Shown here piece after piece: positions 11,045 to 22,782 of a stretch of 64,000 bases of DNA (position 1 is its first letter; every line of letters starts with the position of its first letter). This DNA comes from Dicaeum eximium (lineage: Eukaryota; Chordata; Aves; Passeriformes; Dicaeidae), in assembly GCA_013396995.1 (NCBI GenBank), contig VWZP01009174.1:187631-251630 (forward strand). Direction: 5' to 3'. The position numbers and the translations under genes are program-made. Below the pieces are notes generated by a model. That model was not told the origin of the DNA. It made no database searches and was given only the letters and a program-made list of their open reading frames with translations.

Positions 11045-11690
11045 GTGTGGGACTGTGAACCCTCCCAGCGCGAAGAAACAAATGGGGTGGATCGTGGTGA
11101 GGTTGCAGCAAAGGAACATCCAAATAATTGCCCCTCTGGACAAATTTTTTTTCAGGATAGGACAGAGCCCTTCAGGCTCACCTTAACTCTATCTGTGGCC
11201 TTTTCATCATTAGACTGGACAGAGCTCTACATTGACACTGGAGAGAGTAACACCCTCTTCAGGTGGCGGCGATGTAAGTACCTTCTGGTTGGGGATTGCA
11301 AATACACACCCCCTGAGATCAAGGTCGCTCTGGGAGTTTTGGCACCTGACCTGGAGTGTCTCGTTCTCCTGGCACGCTGTGTCAAACCCTGCCTCTTCCT
11401 GCCGAGGGGCCAGGTCATTGCACAGGCCATACCACTGCCTCACTCCTTGTGGGATGATCTGGACTTCTCCTGTTTTCACACCGAGAGGCTGGGAGAGGAA
11501 AAGCCCCTCACATGGTGTGACCTTAAGAGAGAGGGGCACACCATCCAACTTCAGGGGATGTTGGACACTGGAGCAGATGTGATGGTCATTCCCTCGCACA
11601 AATGGTTGTCGCAATGGGAGCTGCAAACTGTCAGCAGCGAGGTACTGGGTGTAGGAGGCACTCAATTGGTGAGATAAGCAAAGAGCATGG
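11045..11690 (+). pseudogene. pro: ERV dUTPase-like and protease region
   Basis: One open stretch of 210 codons covers two domains. The first (about 11150-11450) is dUTPase-like, with a motif containing PRGQVIAQ that resembles a C-terminal dUTPase motif. The second holds the aspartic protease active site LDTGAD at 11561-11578, followed by a V-x-V-I-P strand. dUTPase lowers dUTP misincorporation and protease cleaves Gag and Pol in the virion; this arrangement is a class II retrovirus trait. The segment is open, but the frame does not join gag or RT, and a stop at 11678 ends it before the usual protease C-terminus. Confidence 0.85.
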
Positions 11691-11829
11691 TGGAAATTAA
11701 GGGATCCAACGGGCAATTGGCCAAGGTACGCCCATTCGTGTTGGATTCCAAGTTTACCCTGTGGGGGAGAGGCGCTATGTCCCAGTGGGGGATCCATCTT
11801 AACATCATGGACTCTCCCCAGGATTTTTA

Positions 11830-13490
11830 GTGGCAGTCATTGAAGGAGAGCACCCCACCCAGCAATTAAATTGGCTAATGGAGACACCTGTCTGGGTAGA
11901 TCAGTGGCCGCTCAACAAGCAAAAATTAGGAGTGCTCACTCAGCTCCTGAAGGAGCAATTAGAGAAAGGTAGCACCATAGAAACAACTAGCCCTTGGAAT
12001 TCCCCAGTGTTTGTGATCAAAAAGCTGGGGAAGGAAAAGTGGCATCTCTTCCACAACCTGAGGAAGATAAATGAAGTCATCAAGGACATGGGGTCTCTTC
12101 AATGAGGGATGCCGTCCCCTTCTGTGCTCCCCCAAAATTGGCAATTGGCTGTCATCGATATAAAAGGTTGCTTCTTTCAAATTCCCCTGCACCCAGACGA
12201 TGTGCCACATTTTGCTTTCTCAGTTTCTTCCATCAACCAAGAGGGTGCCTTGAAGTGCTACCACTGGCGTGTTCTCCAGCAAGGGATGAAGAATAGCCCT
12301 ACCATCTGCCAGTGGTATGTCACCAGAATTCTGTCTCCAGTGCGTGCCAGAACTGGGGAGGCCATCATCTGTCTATGGATGATGTGCTAGTGTGTGCCCC
12401 CAGTGACTCGGCACTTACCAGAGTGCTGGACGAGACTATTATTGCTTTGTCAGCAGCAGGATTTGAGTTACAGCATGAGAAAGTACAGAAGCTGCCACCT
12501 TGGAGGTACTTAGGCCTCGAGATCACTAACTGCACCATAACACCTCAGTGGCTGGTGATCAGTGACAGACCAAAAACGTTGCAAGATCTCCACCAGCTGT
12601 GTGGCTCTTTGAATTGTGTCAGACCCTGGCTAGGGTTTACCACAGGGCATCTGTCCCCTCTCTTCAATTTATTAAAGGTGGGGGGGAGGAGATGGATGCC
12701 CCTAGGGTTCTGACCCAGGACATGAGGGCTGCACTGGTCAGGGTCCAGCTGGCACTGTTGAGCCGGTAGGCCCATCATTGCCGGCTGGAACTGCCATTCT
12801 GATACATCATACTGGGGCCCCACCTTTATGGCCTAATATTTCAGTGGGACAAAGGCCAGAGGGATCCCCTCTTAATCACACGGTGGGTGTTCCTTGGCCA
12901 CACGATGTCCGAAAGTATCACACAGCCACAAGAGCTGATGGCCCAGCTGATCAGTAAGGCGAGGACACGGATTCGGCTCCTGGTGGGGTGTGATTTTGTG
13001 TGTATTCATATACCTCTTCAGTTGTCAACAGGAAGGATAACCATGGAGATGTTGGAACAACTTCTAAGGGACAAGGAGAACTTGCAGTTTGCCTTAGACA
13101 GCTACCCCAAAAAATTGTCCATTAATCATCCAGGACATAAATTATATAACATCGAATTCAATCTGGTGCCAAAAGAGAAACAAAGTCATTAGCCCCTCAA
13201 AGCCCTGACTGTTTCTACAGATGCGCCCGGAGGGTCCCACAAGTTGGTAATGACTTGGAAGGATCCTCATACTCAGCAGTGGGAGATTGATATTAAGATC
13301 GCTGAGGGCTCCCCTCAATTAGCTGCATTGGACACAGTTGTTGGGGTCTTTGAAAGATTCACAGAACCCATCAACATCGTTACCGATTCGGCTTACGTTG
13401 CGGGGCTAGTGTCTATGGCAGAACAAGCTGTCCTCAAAGAAGTGTCCACCCCAGTTATCTACGGGTTGCTCTCAAGACTAATCCATCTGG
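11830..13490 (+). pseudogene. pol: ERV pol: reverse transcriptase and part of RNase H
   Basis: Reverse transcriptase is spread over several frames. The WNSPVFVIKK block is near 11995, then a stop at about 12103. Next come AVIDIKGCFFQIPL (catalytic Asp near 12158), LQQGMKNSP near 12277 and SMDDV at 12372-12386, where the usual Tyr before M-D-D is Ser and a frameshift comes just before. The thumb/connection region is broken by stops at 12711-12880. RNase H starts near 13209 with STDAPGG, E in AEGSPQLAAL and TDSAYV, all three acidic positions present. The reading stops being RNase H near 13490, where the opposite-strand ERV starts. Not functional. Confidence 0.9.
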
Positions 13491-14594
13491 TCTCTGGGCT
13501 TTTCTATCTTTCTGCATTACTTACTAAGTGTAACTAGGTCTTTGAGCAAAAACAGTCTCATGGATGGGTTTGTTTTTGTCTGAAGTGGGACTAATCTAAA
13601 CAGTCTTTCTTAAAATACCTTTCATGTGTACTACAGGGACTTTATCTCCATTTACTGTGTGTAAGGGTTCAGACTAGGCAGGCTTAGTTTGATTGATGGA
13701 CTTCCGGGTGTTAACTATTTAGGGGGCTTTTGTTAAGTTCATTTCCTAATTTTTAAAGGTTCTTCCGCCAAGTTCTTCTGCCCCTTCAGGGCAATCTTAA
13801 GTAGTCTGTTGTACTGTTCAACTTTTTTTGCAGCTGGTGTATGATAAGGCATATGACAGATCTATTTAATACTATGTTCTTTGGCTTAGGTGTTTACAAG
13901 GCTGTTTTTGAAATTGGTCTTGTTGTTTGACTCAATTTTTTCAGGGGTGCTATGTCTCTACAGGACTTGCATTTTTAGGCTCAAGATGGTGTTTTGGGTA
14001 ATAGCATGAAGTACAGGGTAGGTCTCTAATTATTTAGTAGTGGCTTCTACTATATAAAGTACATGGTGTCTGTTTTGGTGGGTTTGGGGAAGGGTGGTGT
14101 AGTTAATCTTCTAGGCTTCTCTAGACCTATATTTGGACTCTTGCTTACTATTCTATAGGGGCTTTATCTGTTTGGCTTGTTTGATGGCAGTACACGTCTT
14201 ACAGTTATGGATAACTTGCAAAATACTGTTTATGGTTAGATCTACTTCTCGGTCTTGTGCCCACTTACAGTATTTCTGTTCTGATGACTTGAAGCATTAT
14301 GGGTTTATTGAGCTAGGAGTAAGTCTTCTTTGTGTTGCTAATTTAAGTCTATATTAGACACTTGTTTTTGCAGCTTGATTGGCTTGCTTGTTGTTTTGGT
14401 GTTTCTTATTAGCTTGACTTTTGGGGATGTGGATATCTACGTGACGGACTTTCACAGGTAGTTTTTTTACTTGAGTGGTAATGTCTTTCTATTTATCAGC
14501 AGCTTAAATTGGTTTTCTTCTACACTGCTAGTTGGCTTTTTTCTACTTTTTCAGCTAAATCTACAGAGTATTGGCTACTATCTACGAATTGGTA
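13490..14594 (-). pseudogene. pol: ERV RNase H end and integrase, heavily stopped
   Basis: On the reverse strand one frame runs from about 14593 to about 13600 with no insertion or deletion that I can see, but with about 22 in-frame stops: 12 TAG, 8 TAA, 2 TGA. Motifs include an RNase H end (HTNS near 14600), KLPVKVRHVDIHIPK near 14440, an integrase C-x2-C (NCKTC) near 14190 and the core near 14060-13830. The two positions where integrase has catalytic Asp both read Asn (AAC); the Glu is kept. The plus strand is poor in C and rich in T here (five C in each of the 60-base lines at 13981 and 14041). Many stops without frameshift, plus one-way base change, suggest G-to-A editing rather than slow decay. 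Confidence 0.82.
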
Positions 14595-14677
14595 TGAAAT
14601 GCATCCAGAGGAACCTTATATACACGACAAGATTGTAAGATGATTGTTGCTGCAGTGTGTACATCCATTCCAGCTAC
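14595..14677 (-). pseudogene. Fragment of dUTPase-like domain
   Basis: After the gag nucleocapsid part, the reverse strand reads a short segment with GMDVHTAATI, resembling the first dUTPase motif (A-G-x-D). It runs into RNase H sequence without protease or reverse transcriptase between. This is the left lip of an internal deletion of roughly 2 kb or more, judged from normal class II ERV gene order. Confidence 0.5.
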
Positions 14678-16906
14678 TTCTTGGGTACTACCCCTAAGCT
14701 GGCTAAGTAAGCCATCCCCTGGGGAATTTCTTGTGTCAGAGTGCAGTTCCCCTTTGCGCTCTTCTTCCCATTTCTCGAGCCTACCAAAAGCTGACCATTG
14801 GCATGGTATTTAGACTTACATTGGTTTGCATAATGACCTGGCTTTGAACATCTGGCACACAAGAAATGGGCCTTATTTCCTTTCTGCTTCTGTGTCCCCT
14901 GTTTTTGCTTGCCCTTATTATTCACATGTTTCTGTTGTCCACTCTCGCAGGATGCCTGGGCTGGCTGTAAAGCAGCCACCAAAACAGACATCTTGTAGTC
15001 TACAGAACCCACTTTAAAGCATGCTTGGACCATGTCTGTTAATGTTGGGTCACCTGGAAGAGCCTTTATGATCTTTCAACAATGTTTGTTTGTGTTATTT
15101 TTTGCTAATTGCTTACATAAAATCTGTCTCAAATTATCATCCTCAACCTGCTTTTCCAAGACTGCAATTTTCTCAACAAATGGCAAAAAAAGTTCCTTCA
15201 TTCCTAGTGTTATTTTCACATATTATGTCTTGGGAGCAGCCATTTCTGTAATTTTTAACAGTGCCCCAAAGCCTATCCTTTGACCCTGCTTGAGAATCCA
15301 AGGGTCCCAGGTAGCCTGAACATCAGGATTAGAAAAGACACCCTTTCCCATGATAGCATCCTCTCCAACAGCATATCTGGGATCATCCTAAGGCAATCAC
15401 ATGTTATCTGCTGCAGCCTTATCATCCAATCTGCCTTGAGTTGTCCTCAAAAACTCTAAACTTTACAGGTTGGAACACACGACCTATATGTTTAATATCC
15501 AATGGAGCAACAAATCTGTGTTCAACACCCTGATAATTTCCATTATTTCTGAAGAACCAAGCCCATATTTTGCTACCTTATCTTGCAAATCCTGCACAAC
15601 TCTCCATGCTATGACGTCATGCCTGTTGGCTTGTCCTGTATTTGGAACACCCTTAAGCACAGGAAAGGCTTGGACACCCCCTTGTGGTGCCACACTGCCT
15701 CCCTGATCCACCTGCATACCTTCTTCAGATGCTGGAGTAAACTACTTGACTGCTCCCTGTGTCCCTCCCTCATCTATCGTGTTGATGATTCTGCCCCTGG
15801 ACATCCCCATCTTTTCCAACAGGTCCCAATTCCCTATTTCCAGAGCTTGCAATTTGACCTGTTCCCAAAAACGTCCAGGACGCTCAGCCAGCTCCGACTG
15901 GGGCATGGCTACCAAAGTCTTCGGGAAGTGCGTCGCAGTTGAAGGATATTTTGGCATTATAAAGTCACAAGGAGAGGGATACTTTGGTGGAACATAGTCC
16001 CGTGGCGAGGGATAGATCTTAGGAACAAGTTCCATGTCTCTCGGGGGTCAGCCAACAGCAGCCTGCCCAGCCCCCTCGCCCTCTGGGGTGTCAGTGTCCA
16101 TAGAAGGAGTGTCGTCACTCTCTTAATGCCTTGTGAAGGCTGACCTAGAACAGAGACTAGACAGAGCTAAAGAATAAAGTAGGTATTCATTAGGAGGCCT
16201 CAATGGATACACCTTGGGCAGCACAAGAGCCCAGCCAGGGCTGCACCCCAGATGAACCCAAAATGGCCACAAAAATGGATGATCGGTCACGGCGTCTCAC
16301 ACTTTTATAAGTTTTGGTCCAATAGCATTTTGGAGCTAATTGGCCAATTACAGTTTCAGCCCATGAAGTCCTATCCTCCTTGTTTTCTCTCTTTGGTCCA
16401 CCATTGTTTATGCTCTTGGGTGTGAGATCTGGATCAGCTATACTTGGGTCCCCAGCTAGAGAAAGAATTGTTTTGTCTACCTATTCTGTGAAGGGAGCTT
16501 GTTATCCTCTAATATGAAGCCTTACACACTTAAAGTGACTAAAGCAGAACAGAATCTGAAAAATATAAAAGCTAAAACCTGAGGCATCACTCTGAGTCCC
16601 TTTCCATCTCTGTTCCACCTCCCCTTGGTGCCCAGGGGTGCAAGGCCTTGGAAAGGGTGCCCCATGTAACTGCTAATTCAAATGCATCCTTATCTCCGCT
16701 GGAGATCTCCTGCAGACGAGGTCTTCCAGCAACTGCCAAGCCTCCAGGCTAAAAGCTGTCTCTGGGGCTACTGAAAATTCATGAGCTTTCTCCCCGGAGA
16801 GCAGCACATGCAGGGAATTATTTGATATTGCACCTCCCATGTGTGGCAATGCATCTTTCCACACAGAAAGCACAATTTGTTCCGCTGTGGAGGTCTGATT
16901 CCCCAT
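14678..16906 (-). pseudogene. gag: ERV gag of minus-strand element, split by an LTR
   Basis: Gag begins at ATG 16906-16904 (reverse strand) with MGNQTST, a Gly-2 myristoylation start. A matrix-like part runs to about 16673. The solo LTR 16127-16528 and its TSD interrupt the gene. The reading resumes with a Pro/Tyr-rich repeat, YPSPRDY / YPSPCDF / YPSTATHF (about 16030-15950). A capsid part follows at 15717-15484 (VLKGVPNTGQ, then a helical run), and a nucleocapsid CCHC knuckle CARCSKPGHYANQC lies at 14859-14818. Frames change between these parts. Unlike the integrase part, Trp codons are kept here and base composition is balanced. Confidence 0.85.
16127..16528 (-). mobile_element. Solo LTR inserted in ERV gag, with 5-bp TSD
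   Basis: 402 bp, TG...CA in both directions, flanked by CTTAA at 16122-16126 and again at 16529-16533. On the reverse strand it carries TTATAAAAGTGTGAGA as TATA region and AATGAATACC / AAAGAATAAAG near the polyadenylation region. Gag sequence lies on both sides. Same family as 1979-2392. No internal ERV sequence remains, so it is a recombined solo LTR. Confidence 0.9.
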
Positions 16907-17160
16907 TTTGAAGGAAATCCTTCCCAGCAGCCTGTGAAGCAGAGGTTTGTCCTGGGATATAACTCTAGCTTTGCTGGGGGGCCATCCCAACCATCTCATT
17001 GGCCAGTTCTACTACCCGTGGTCACAAAAAGACCAGCCCCCTCCCTGGAGGGCCTGGGGAAATTCACTGTACCTCTCTTGAATGGAGGACAGAGGGTGTC
17101 CAGTTTGTCCTGCAATGAACGACGAGGGTCCACCCGGGGAATCTCTGGTTCATCTTGCAA

Positions 17161-17178
17161 CCACGTTGGGATACACCA
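17161..17178 (-). other. Primer-binding-like site of minus-strand ERV
   Basis: On the reverse strand TGGTGTATCCCAACGTGG begins two bases after the LTR end. It resembles the Lys-type site but with an internal change of spacing, so the primer tRNA is uncertain. Confidence 0.6.
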
Positions 17179-17180
17179 GA

Positions 17181-17480
17181 TGTTGTTGCTGTATTAGGGA
17201 ATGGCTGAATAAGGCAACACTGACTCCAAGGTCTCAGAAGGCAAAAGAGCAAGTTTTATTAAACATCACACACTTTTATAGACAGGATAGTTCACCCTGG
17301 ACCTGATTGGTCCTTAGTCAACACCCCTAACATCGTTGATTAATTAGGAACAACACCTTCTTGTAAACATCTTACAATAGACAACATGTTCAGCACATTC
17401 AACACGTTCAAAACAGCAGCTGCAGAGATTAGGGATTGTTTTAATTCTTTCTCTGAGCTTTCTCACACTTCCCCACGACA
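17181..17480 (-). mobile_element. 5' LTR of minus-strand ERV
   Basis: On the reverse strand it begins TGTCGTGGGG (17480) and ends CAACAACA (17181), 300 bp. It has a TATA box (TATAAAAG, near 17277) and AATAAA (near 17257). The primer site follows at once. Part of its U3 aligns with 43880-44105. The partner 3' LTR is missing. Confidence 0.87.
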
Positions 17481-20400
17481 ATGCCTGGGAAAAGTTCTCT
17501 GTTTTTCTCTTCTGACCAGACTCTCAGTATCCACATAAACACTCTTGTAGTAGTCAGTAACGAACTGAGATGTAAATAAAGGATTAAATTAAGGAATTAA
17601 TAAAAACTGCCAGCTTAAACAAACTGTTGAAAGTAAGGGCAGATTGTTCCAAAAATTGCAAAAATTACAAAACCTAGTTTTAACACATCTTAAGTAATCT
17701 TTATAAATTAGTTTTGAGTCAAGCCATATTAAATAGAAAACTGTAAAAGACATATATTCCCCTATTTACCCATAGAAGGGTGAATTTCTCTTTTTCCTCT
17801 AGGAAAAAAGGAATGAAGAAACAAGTTTCCTAGCGGGACCTGATTTCTGCTCCTGCAAGCACTTATGTACTTTAGGAGTGATACAAGAGGAACTAAATAA
17901 TTTCTTTTAATATTTACATTGAAGGATGTACTTGGAATTGGGTGAATAACTGTTGACATTTGTTCTATATATGTAAGTAACAACGTGCTGTGTCACTTTT
18001 GTAACAATAACCAAGATTTTAAGGAGTGAGAAAATGTGAAGAGCTGGCTTTTTGGAGTTCAACATATCCCTTAGGCATGAGAGCCTGAGAGAAACCAAGA
18101 CTTCACTTGGGAGATAAGAACTGTTCAGCCTAAAGTGCAAAGCAGCAATAGCAATTTTGTGCTAACAGTGCCGTAACCTTTTCAGGTTCAGGAGTTCAGC
18201 TGTTTCAGAACTGAAAACAAGACACCAGAAGCTGAATTATTTAGAAGTAGGCCTCCACATTATTGAATCCAATGTGTCAAACTATCTGTTCTTTCAGAAG
18301 AGGAGGTTATTTTGCACAATGGATTTAATTTTTTAAAAATTTTGTATCTCAGTGAAAAAGAGCTGTACATGGCTCTGTATATTTTCAGTTGTGTTATTGG
18401 CTGTTTTTATCTAAACAAGGTCTTGCTTGCCTGTGTCTGGATAAATCATGATGTCACTTACTTGACCACTGCTTTCGGAACTCTGGCTTTAATTTATTGG
18501 GAAAAATGCAGCATACCATATCCAAATCTAACTCAGAAGTGTCTACTAACTCTGAAGAGTCTTTTCTAGTTGTATGTAGTCTGTGTAGCTGCTGGCTAGA
18601 AAAAGAAGAATTTCCTATACTCAAAGGATTGGTTTGCATTTCACATGGTCTCTATATGAAGATTATGTTAAGTATGCTGGCCATGATTTATAGGTCTTCC
18701 CATAATCACATTTGGTCTCTTGTCAGTGGGATGGAGAAAGAAATTCACCGAAGCCCTTTAGAGAAATAGCTGATTTCCCCATTTGCTGTTTCTCAGGAGA
18801 TGTGAAATGTTATTAAATATGTTATTATATGAAATGGAAAATGAATTTATCTTATGGTGCTTATTATGTTTTATACACCTATTTTTTGTATCAGATACTT
18901 GGGTAGCCCAGGTGATAGGTAATAAGATAGTATTTTCATTATGTCTAATGACTTCACATATGGACAGTTAATGAGAGTGTTTAAGTGGGACCAGATAAAA
19001 AACTACTGCTAAATAAATGGAATGGATACTGACTAAAGACATATGCATAATTTTCCTAAAGAATAAGAAAGGCTCAAACCCAAGGAGAGATGGTACTGAA
19101 ATGCTGTCTCAAATTATGTTGTTAAAAGAAAGTGTAAAATATTATGGGTTAATGTTACTTGCTATTTTTTCTGCAAGATTAATATTATAACCACCGGGGT
19201 TTGCTTTTATTCTTCTCTTTGTCTTATTTGAATTACTGATTGTTTTTGACATTACTGACAAATTTTGACATTTCGACATTATTTTGACATTGACATTTTC
19301 ATCCATGTATCTAATCTTAACACTGTTGAAAATTTATGGATATCTCTGGAGTTGTAGATATAAGCCAACTACCATATTTAGTGACATGGTTTTCCTAATT
19401 TTCTAAGACATGTACAATGAATTAATATCAGGCAAACAGATTGTATTATTTTGGCCATGAATTATTTTGGACTAAAACAGTAAGGCAATAGTAGGAGAGA
19501 GACCATTTGGAAATATTTGAGGTGCTAGGAGCAACAATATCAAACCTGTGTCAACATGATTTGAAGAAAGATTTTTGTGCTTGATCTCTTGCCTATCTCT
19601 TCCCCAAATCTGTTTGCCTGTTAAATAAAAAACAATTGGCCATCCCAAGACACTAGCAGCATGTATCTCTGTGGACCACCATTTACTAAAACTATTTTTC
19701 AAAATCAGCAATTGAAGATTAAAAGCATTGGGATGTAAGAGAAAGGAAGAAGTTTATTTCTCACTGAGATTTCAGCGCATTTTCTCAGTAAGCATTCCAC
19801 TCTAAGGGAATGCTCAGGAAACTTATGAAAATCAATATGAATCTTCATATTTCACTGGTCTTTTTGAACAAATGTGGGAAAATTAATTACTGGTTCTCTC
19901 ATGCTGGCCTCTGTTACCATGAGATAAAACCTAGCACATGCTGTCTCTTTTCTCCATACAAATAGTGAGAAAGTAGTCAAAGAAAAGTTCAAAGAAGTGC
20001 TGGACAATCTGTGGAGTCCAAGTGTGTGGACACACAACTTGTTTAGGATGAATTGAACAGAAGCTTTACTAATTGATTATAGTGAGAGAATATTTGAACA
20101 TCTTCCCCTGTGCTCCCCTGGCATCTCCCAAGTGATTGGAAAATCCCAGCCTATATGGTATTTCCAAAAAAATAAAGATGTGAAGAAAGTAATTTCATTG
20201 TTAATAAGGCTATCTCTGAGAAGGATGGACTCCTTAAGTAGCTTGCTAACTTCTGCAATTTAAGCAGTCAAGCAGAAATAGTGATGTGACAGTAGGTAGA
20301 AATGGCTCTTGGTGGAGCCTATTGGAGTGATATACCCAGTGTTATCTTAGCTCAAAAGTGGACAATTGGAAAGAATCACAGACTCAGCTTTTTGTCAGAA

Positions 20401-22782
20401 GGAATATTCTTCTGACAGATACACTTCTTATCTAGACTGTTCAAGTCATAAATATTAATAATTTTACCATGATAGAAGAGAGGTATAGAAATAACATGGA
20501 GATGGGAAGATGGACAAGCAGAGAAAAATAAGTAAAGACACACAAAGGAAATGTGTAAAGGAGTAAAATACACAAAGAAAGCCAAAAAGGGCTAAGAAAA
20601 GAAGTGCAAAACAGGACTAGGTCCTTTGGGTTACATGCAGTCAAGGAATTGGATTGTGTTAGGCTGAAGGAGGTCAGTGCTTTCCCTTTTCTGTGTCTGA
20701 GTTGTTTAAGCTGTGCTTTGCTCATTGCTCCAGAGCTAACTCATGGTGGTGAGAGCTTCTATTTTAAGTTGCAAAGCCAGCAAATAACTTAATAAAATAG
20801 ACATTTTACAACATTTTTTACTTTTGTACTTCTACAACATTTTGTACTTTATTATGTTCAATGTTACTAATCCATTTAGTTACTGAAAAACAAGCCCTAA
20901 GTACATTTTGTCTTCTAAAATAATAGCATGGTGAAGTAAATTATCACAGTGAACCTCAGAAAAAAAGCTTTTGCTTCCCTGTTGTTAGTGTGTGTTTATC
21001 AGAGCCCAAAGCATACTTTGTATCAGGCTACTTTCCAAACTGATGCTTTTCTTTGTGTACTGCTGCTGAGGGAGGAGCAGCACAATGCCAATTAGACCAG
21101 ATTCCCTCTTCTGAAAGCCAGGTTGCACCTTCTAGGAATGGGTTTGAATCCTTGGTGGAGTGCTAGTTTGACAACAAGTAGTTACTAAACTAATACTGGA
21201 TATGGTTAAAAAAATTTCCGGTTGAGGTATGTTAGGCATTTTTGCTTCAGTGAGCTTGATTTTGGTTCTTGCTCTGATGAATAGCAACAAAATTACCTAA
21301 ATTCACTTCTGTTTTCTTGCTATCTTTCAAAATAAGAACAAATGTTTTTCATATCTCAGAGTCTTTGTTATTTTGTTGGGTTTTTTAGTGTGGGTTTTAA
21401 TTTTTCTCTCTTTCCTTCCCACCCCTACAAACCACTGTATATCTGCTGGAGAATGTCATGCTTTGAAGAAAAACATCTATAGTTCAATATGCACTTGACA
21501 CTTCTTCTGAAACCCTCTATGCTATTTTCCAGCCTTATGCATTTAAAATTTCATAAAAAGAATGGGGTAACCTGAAGGGTTTTGTATCAAAAATCATTAT
21601 AAATATAGTAAAATCAACATCAAACACTTTCAAATGTATTACCATTATCAAATATAAATATTATTATACTATTAACATTAATATGAAATATATGCTATGA
21701 GTAGCTATTATTGTTAAAATAAATTCCCAGAAACATTAACAGAGGTAAAACAAGGGACTTTGCCGAACTTCCATGTAATTTGCACTTAGTTGTATAAAAG
21801 GATGGTATTCATAACACAAAGGACTACTTTTCTATAGCTTGATCAGTGGAATTAATTTACTGCCTGCTTGGTTACAAAGAAAATAATTAGAAGTACTTTG
21901 GTATAGATTAGGGGGAATGGAATGGAAAAATAATTTGACCTACTTGTAAGGTAACTGCATTTTGTTGCTGTTTTGAAGTTCATACTTCATTAAAGAGGGT
22001 TTTGGAGATTTTAGAAATATGGTGCTTTGGAGAGGAAGAGTCTGAACTCTATAAGATTGCACTCCAAAAGTCTGGTTTTTCAGCTTGCAGTTGTACTTAT
22101 ATGTATACCTTAATTTTTTAATTTTTACATGCTGTTAAATGGAAGTTTTATTACTTGCTATCTTTGTGGAGGTAAGGGATACATTGAGAATTCTTGAATA
22201 TTTTTACTCCTTTTTTTTTCTCTTTGTCAGCCAAATTTTTATTGAATTATCCCTTTTCTAACAAGATTGACATAGGTAGAAAAAAAATTATACTTAAATT
22301 GTCTAGAAAGAAATACTTAAATATCATGTTTTGAGACATAATTCCTGCACTAATCCTGGAATTCCTTTCAATATCATCCATTGTATTTTACTGTGACACA
22401 GTAGAGATAGAAGCATTAGGTTTCTGTCTTTTATTAAAAAGCCTCTAACTACTCTATTTGCATTCTCCATTTGTCAAATCTAGTTCACTTCTATGCTGCC
22501 TTTGGCTTTTGTTGCCATGAGGGAAATCCAGCAGCACAATATTTAGAATGTGTTGTGATGGGGAAGATTTGGATTAGTATGCTTGTTTCTTGCTTGTCAG
22601 GAGAAGAATTAAGATCTAACAATTGAATTCATGTCATGAAAAATAACTGCAAAATACTGTTACGAAGTTTTACTTGCTAGAACTTTAAAATTTTGTTCTT
22701 TGTTTCTACGCTAACAGGGTTTTTATTGGAGCCATAGGTTACAATGTAAGATGTAACCAAAAGTATGTGTTCTATCACCCTC
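17481..22782. other. About 5.3 kb without a recognised gene
   Basis: AT-rich unique-looking DNA. One imperfect GACATT-rich repeat lies at 19246-19299. No ORF here has a recognisable domain; no RNA gene seen. Confidence 0.55.
19246..19299. repeat. Imperfect TTTGACATT minisatellite
   Basis: GACATT occurs five times with one GACAAA variant in about 54 bases, with 3-10 base spacers rich in T. Confidence 0.7.

Larger units (their letters stand above)
8579..13490 (+). mobile_element. Plus-strand beta-like ERV, truncated in RNase H
   Basis: Order is LTR end, primer site, leader, gag, dUTPase/protease, reverse transcriptase, then RNase H cut short near 13490. The integrase, env and 3' LTR are absent. 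Beyond the break the DNA reads as another ERV on the opposite strand. Frameshifts and stops are spread over gag and pol, the usual picture of slow decay. The dUTPase-like segment next to protease and the Lys-type primer site point to a class II (beta-like) lineage. Confidence 0.88.
13490..17480 (-). mobile_element. Minus-strand beta-like ERV, 3'-truncated, with nested LTR
   Basis: Read on the reverse strand: LTR 17480-17181, primer-like site 17178-17161, gag start 16906, capsid and nucleocapsid to about 14700, a short dUTPase-like start, then directly RNase H and integrase down to about 13490. Protease, reverse transcriptase and most of RNase H are missing, and env and the 3' LTR are lost at the junction with the plus-strand ERV. 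A solo LTR of another family is inserted at 16127-16528. Confidence 0.87.

Noticed and set aside
11045..11677. A working retroviral protease gene
   Set aside because: Although open over 210 codons, it is out of frame with gag and pol and lacks its C-terminal part; the element is defective throughout.
15032..15283. Plus-strand ORFs at 14.1-15.9 kb as host genes
   Set aside because: They are antisense shadows of the minus-strand ERV gag and pol.
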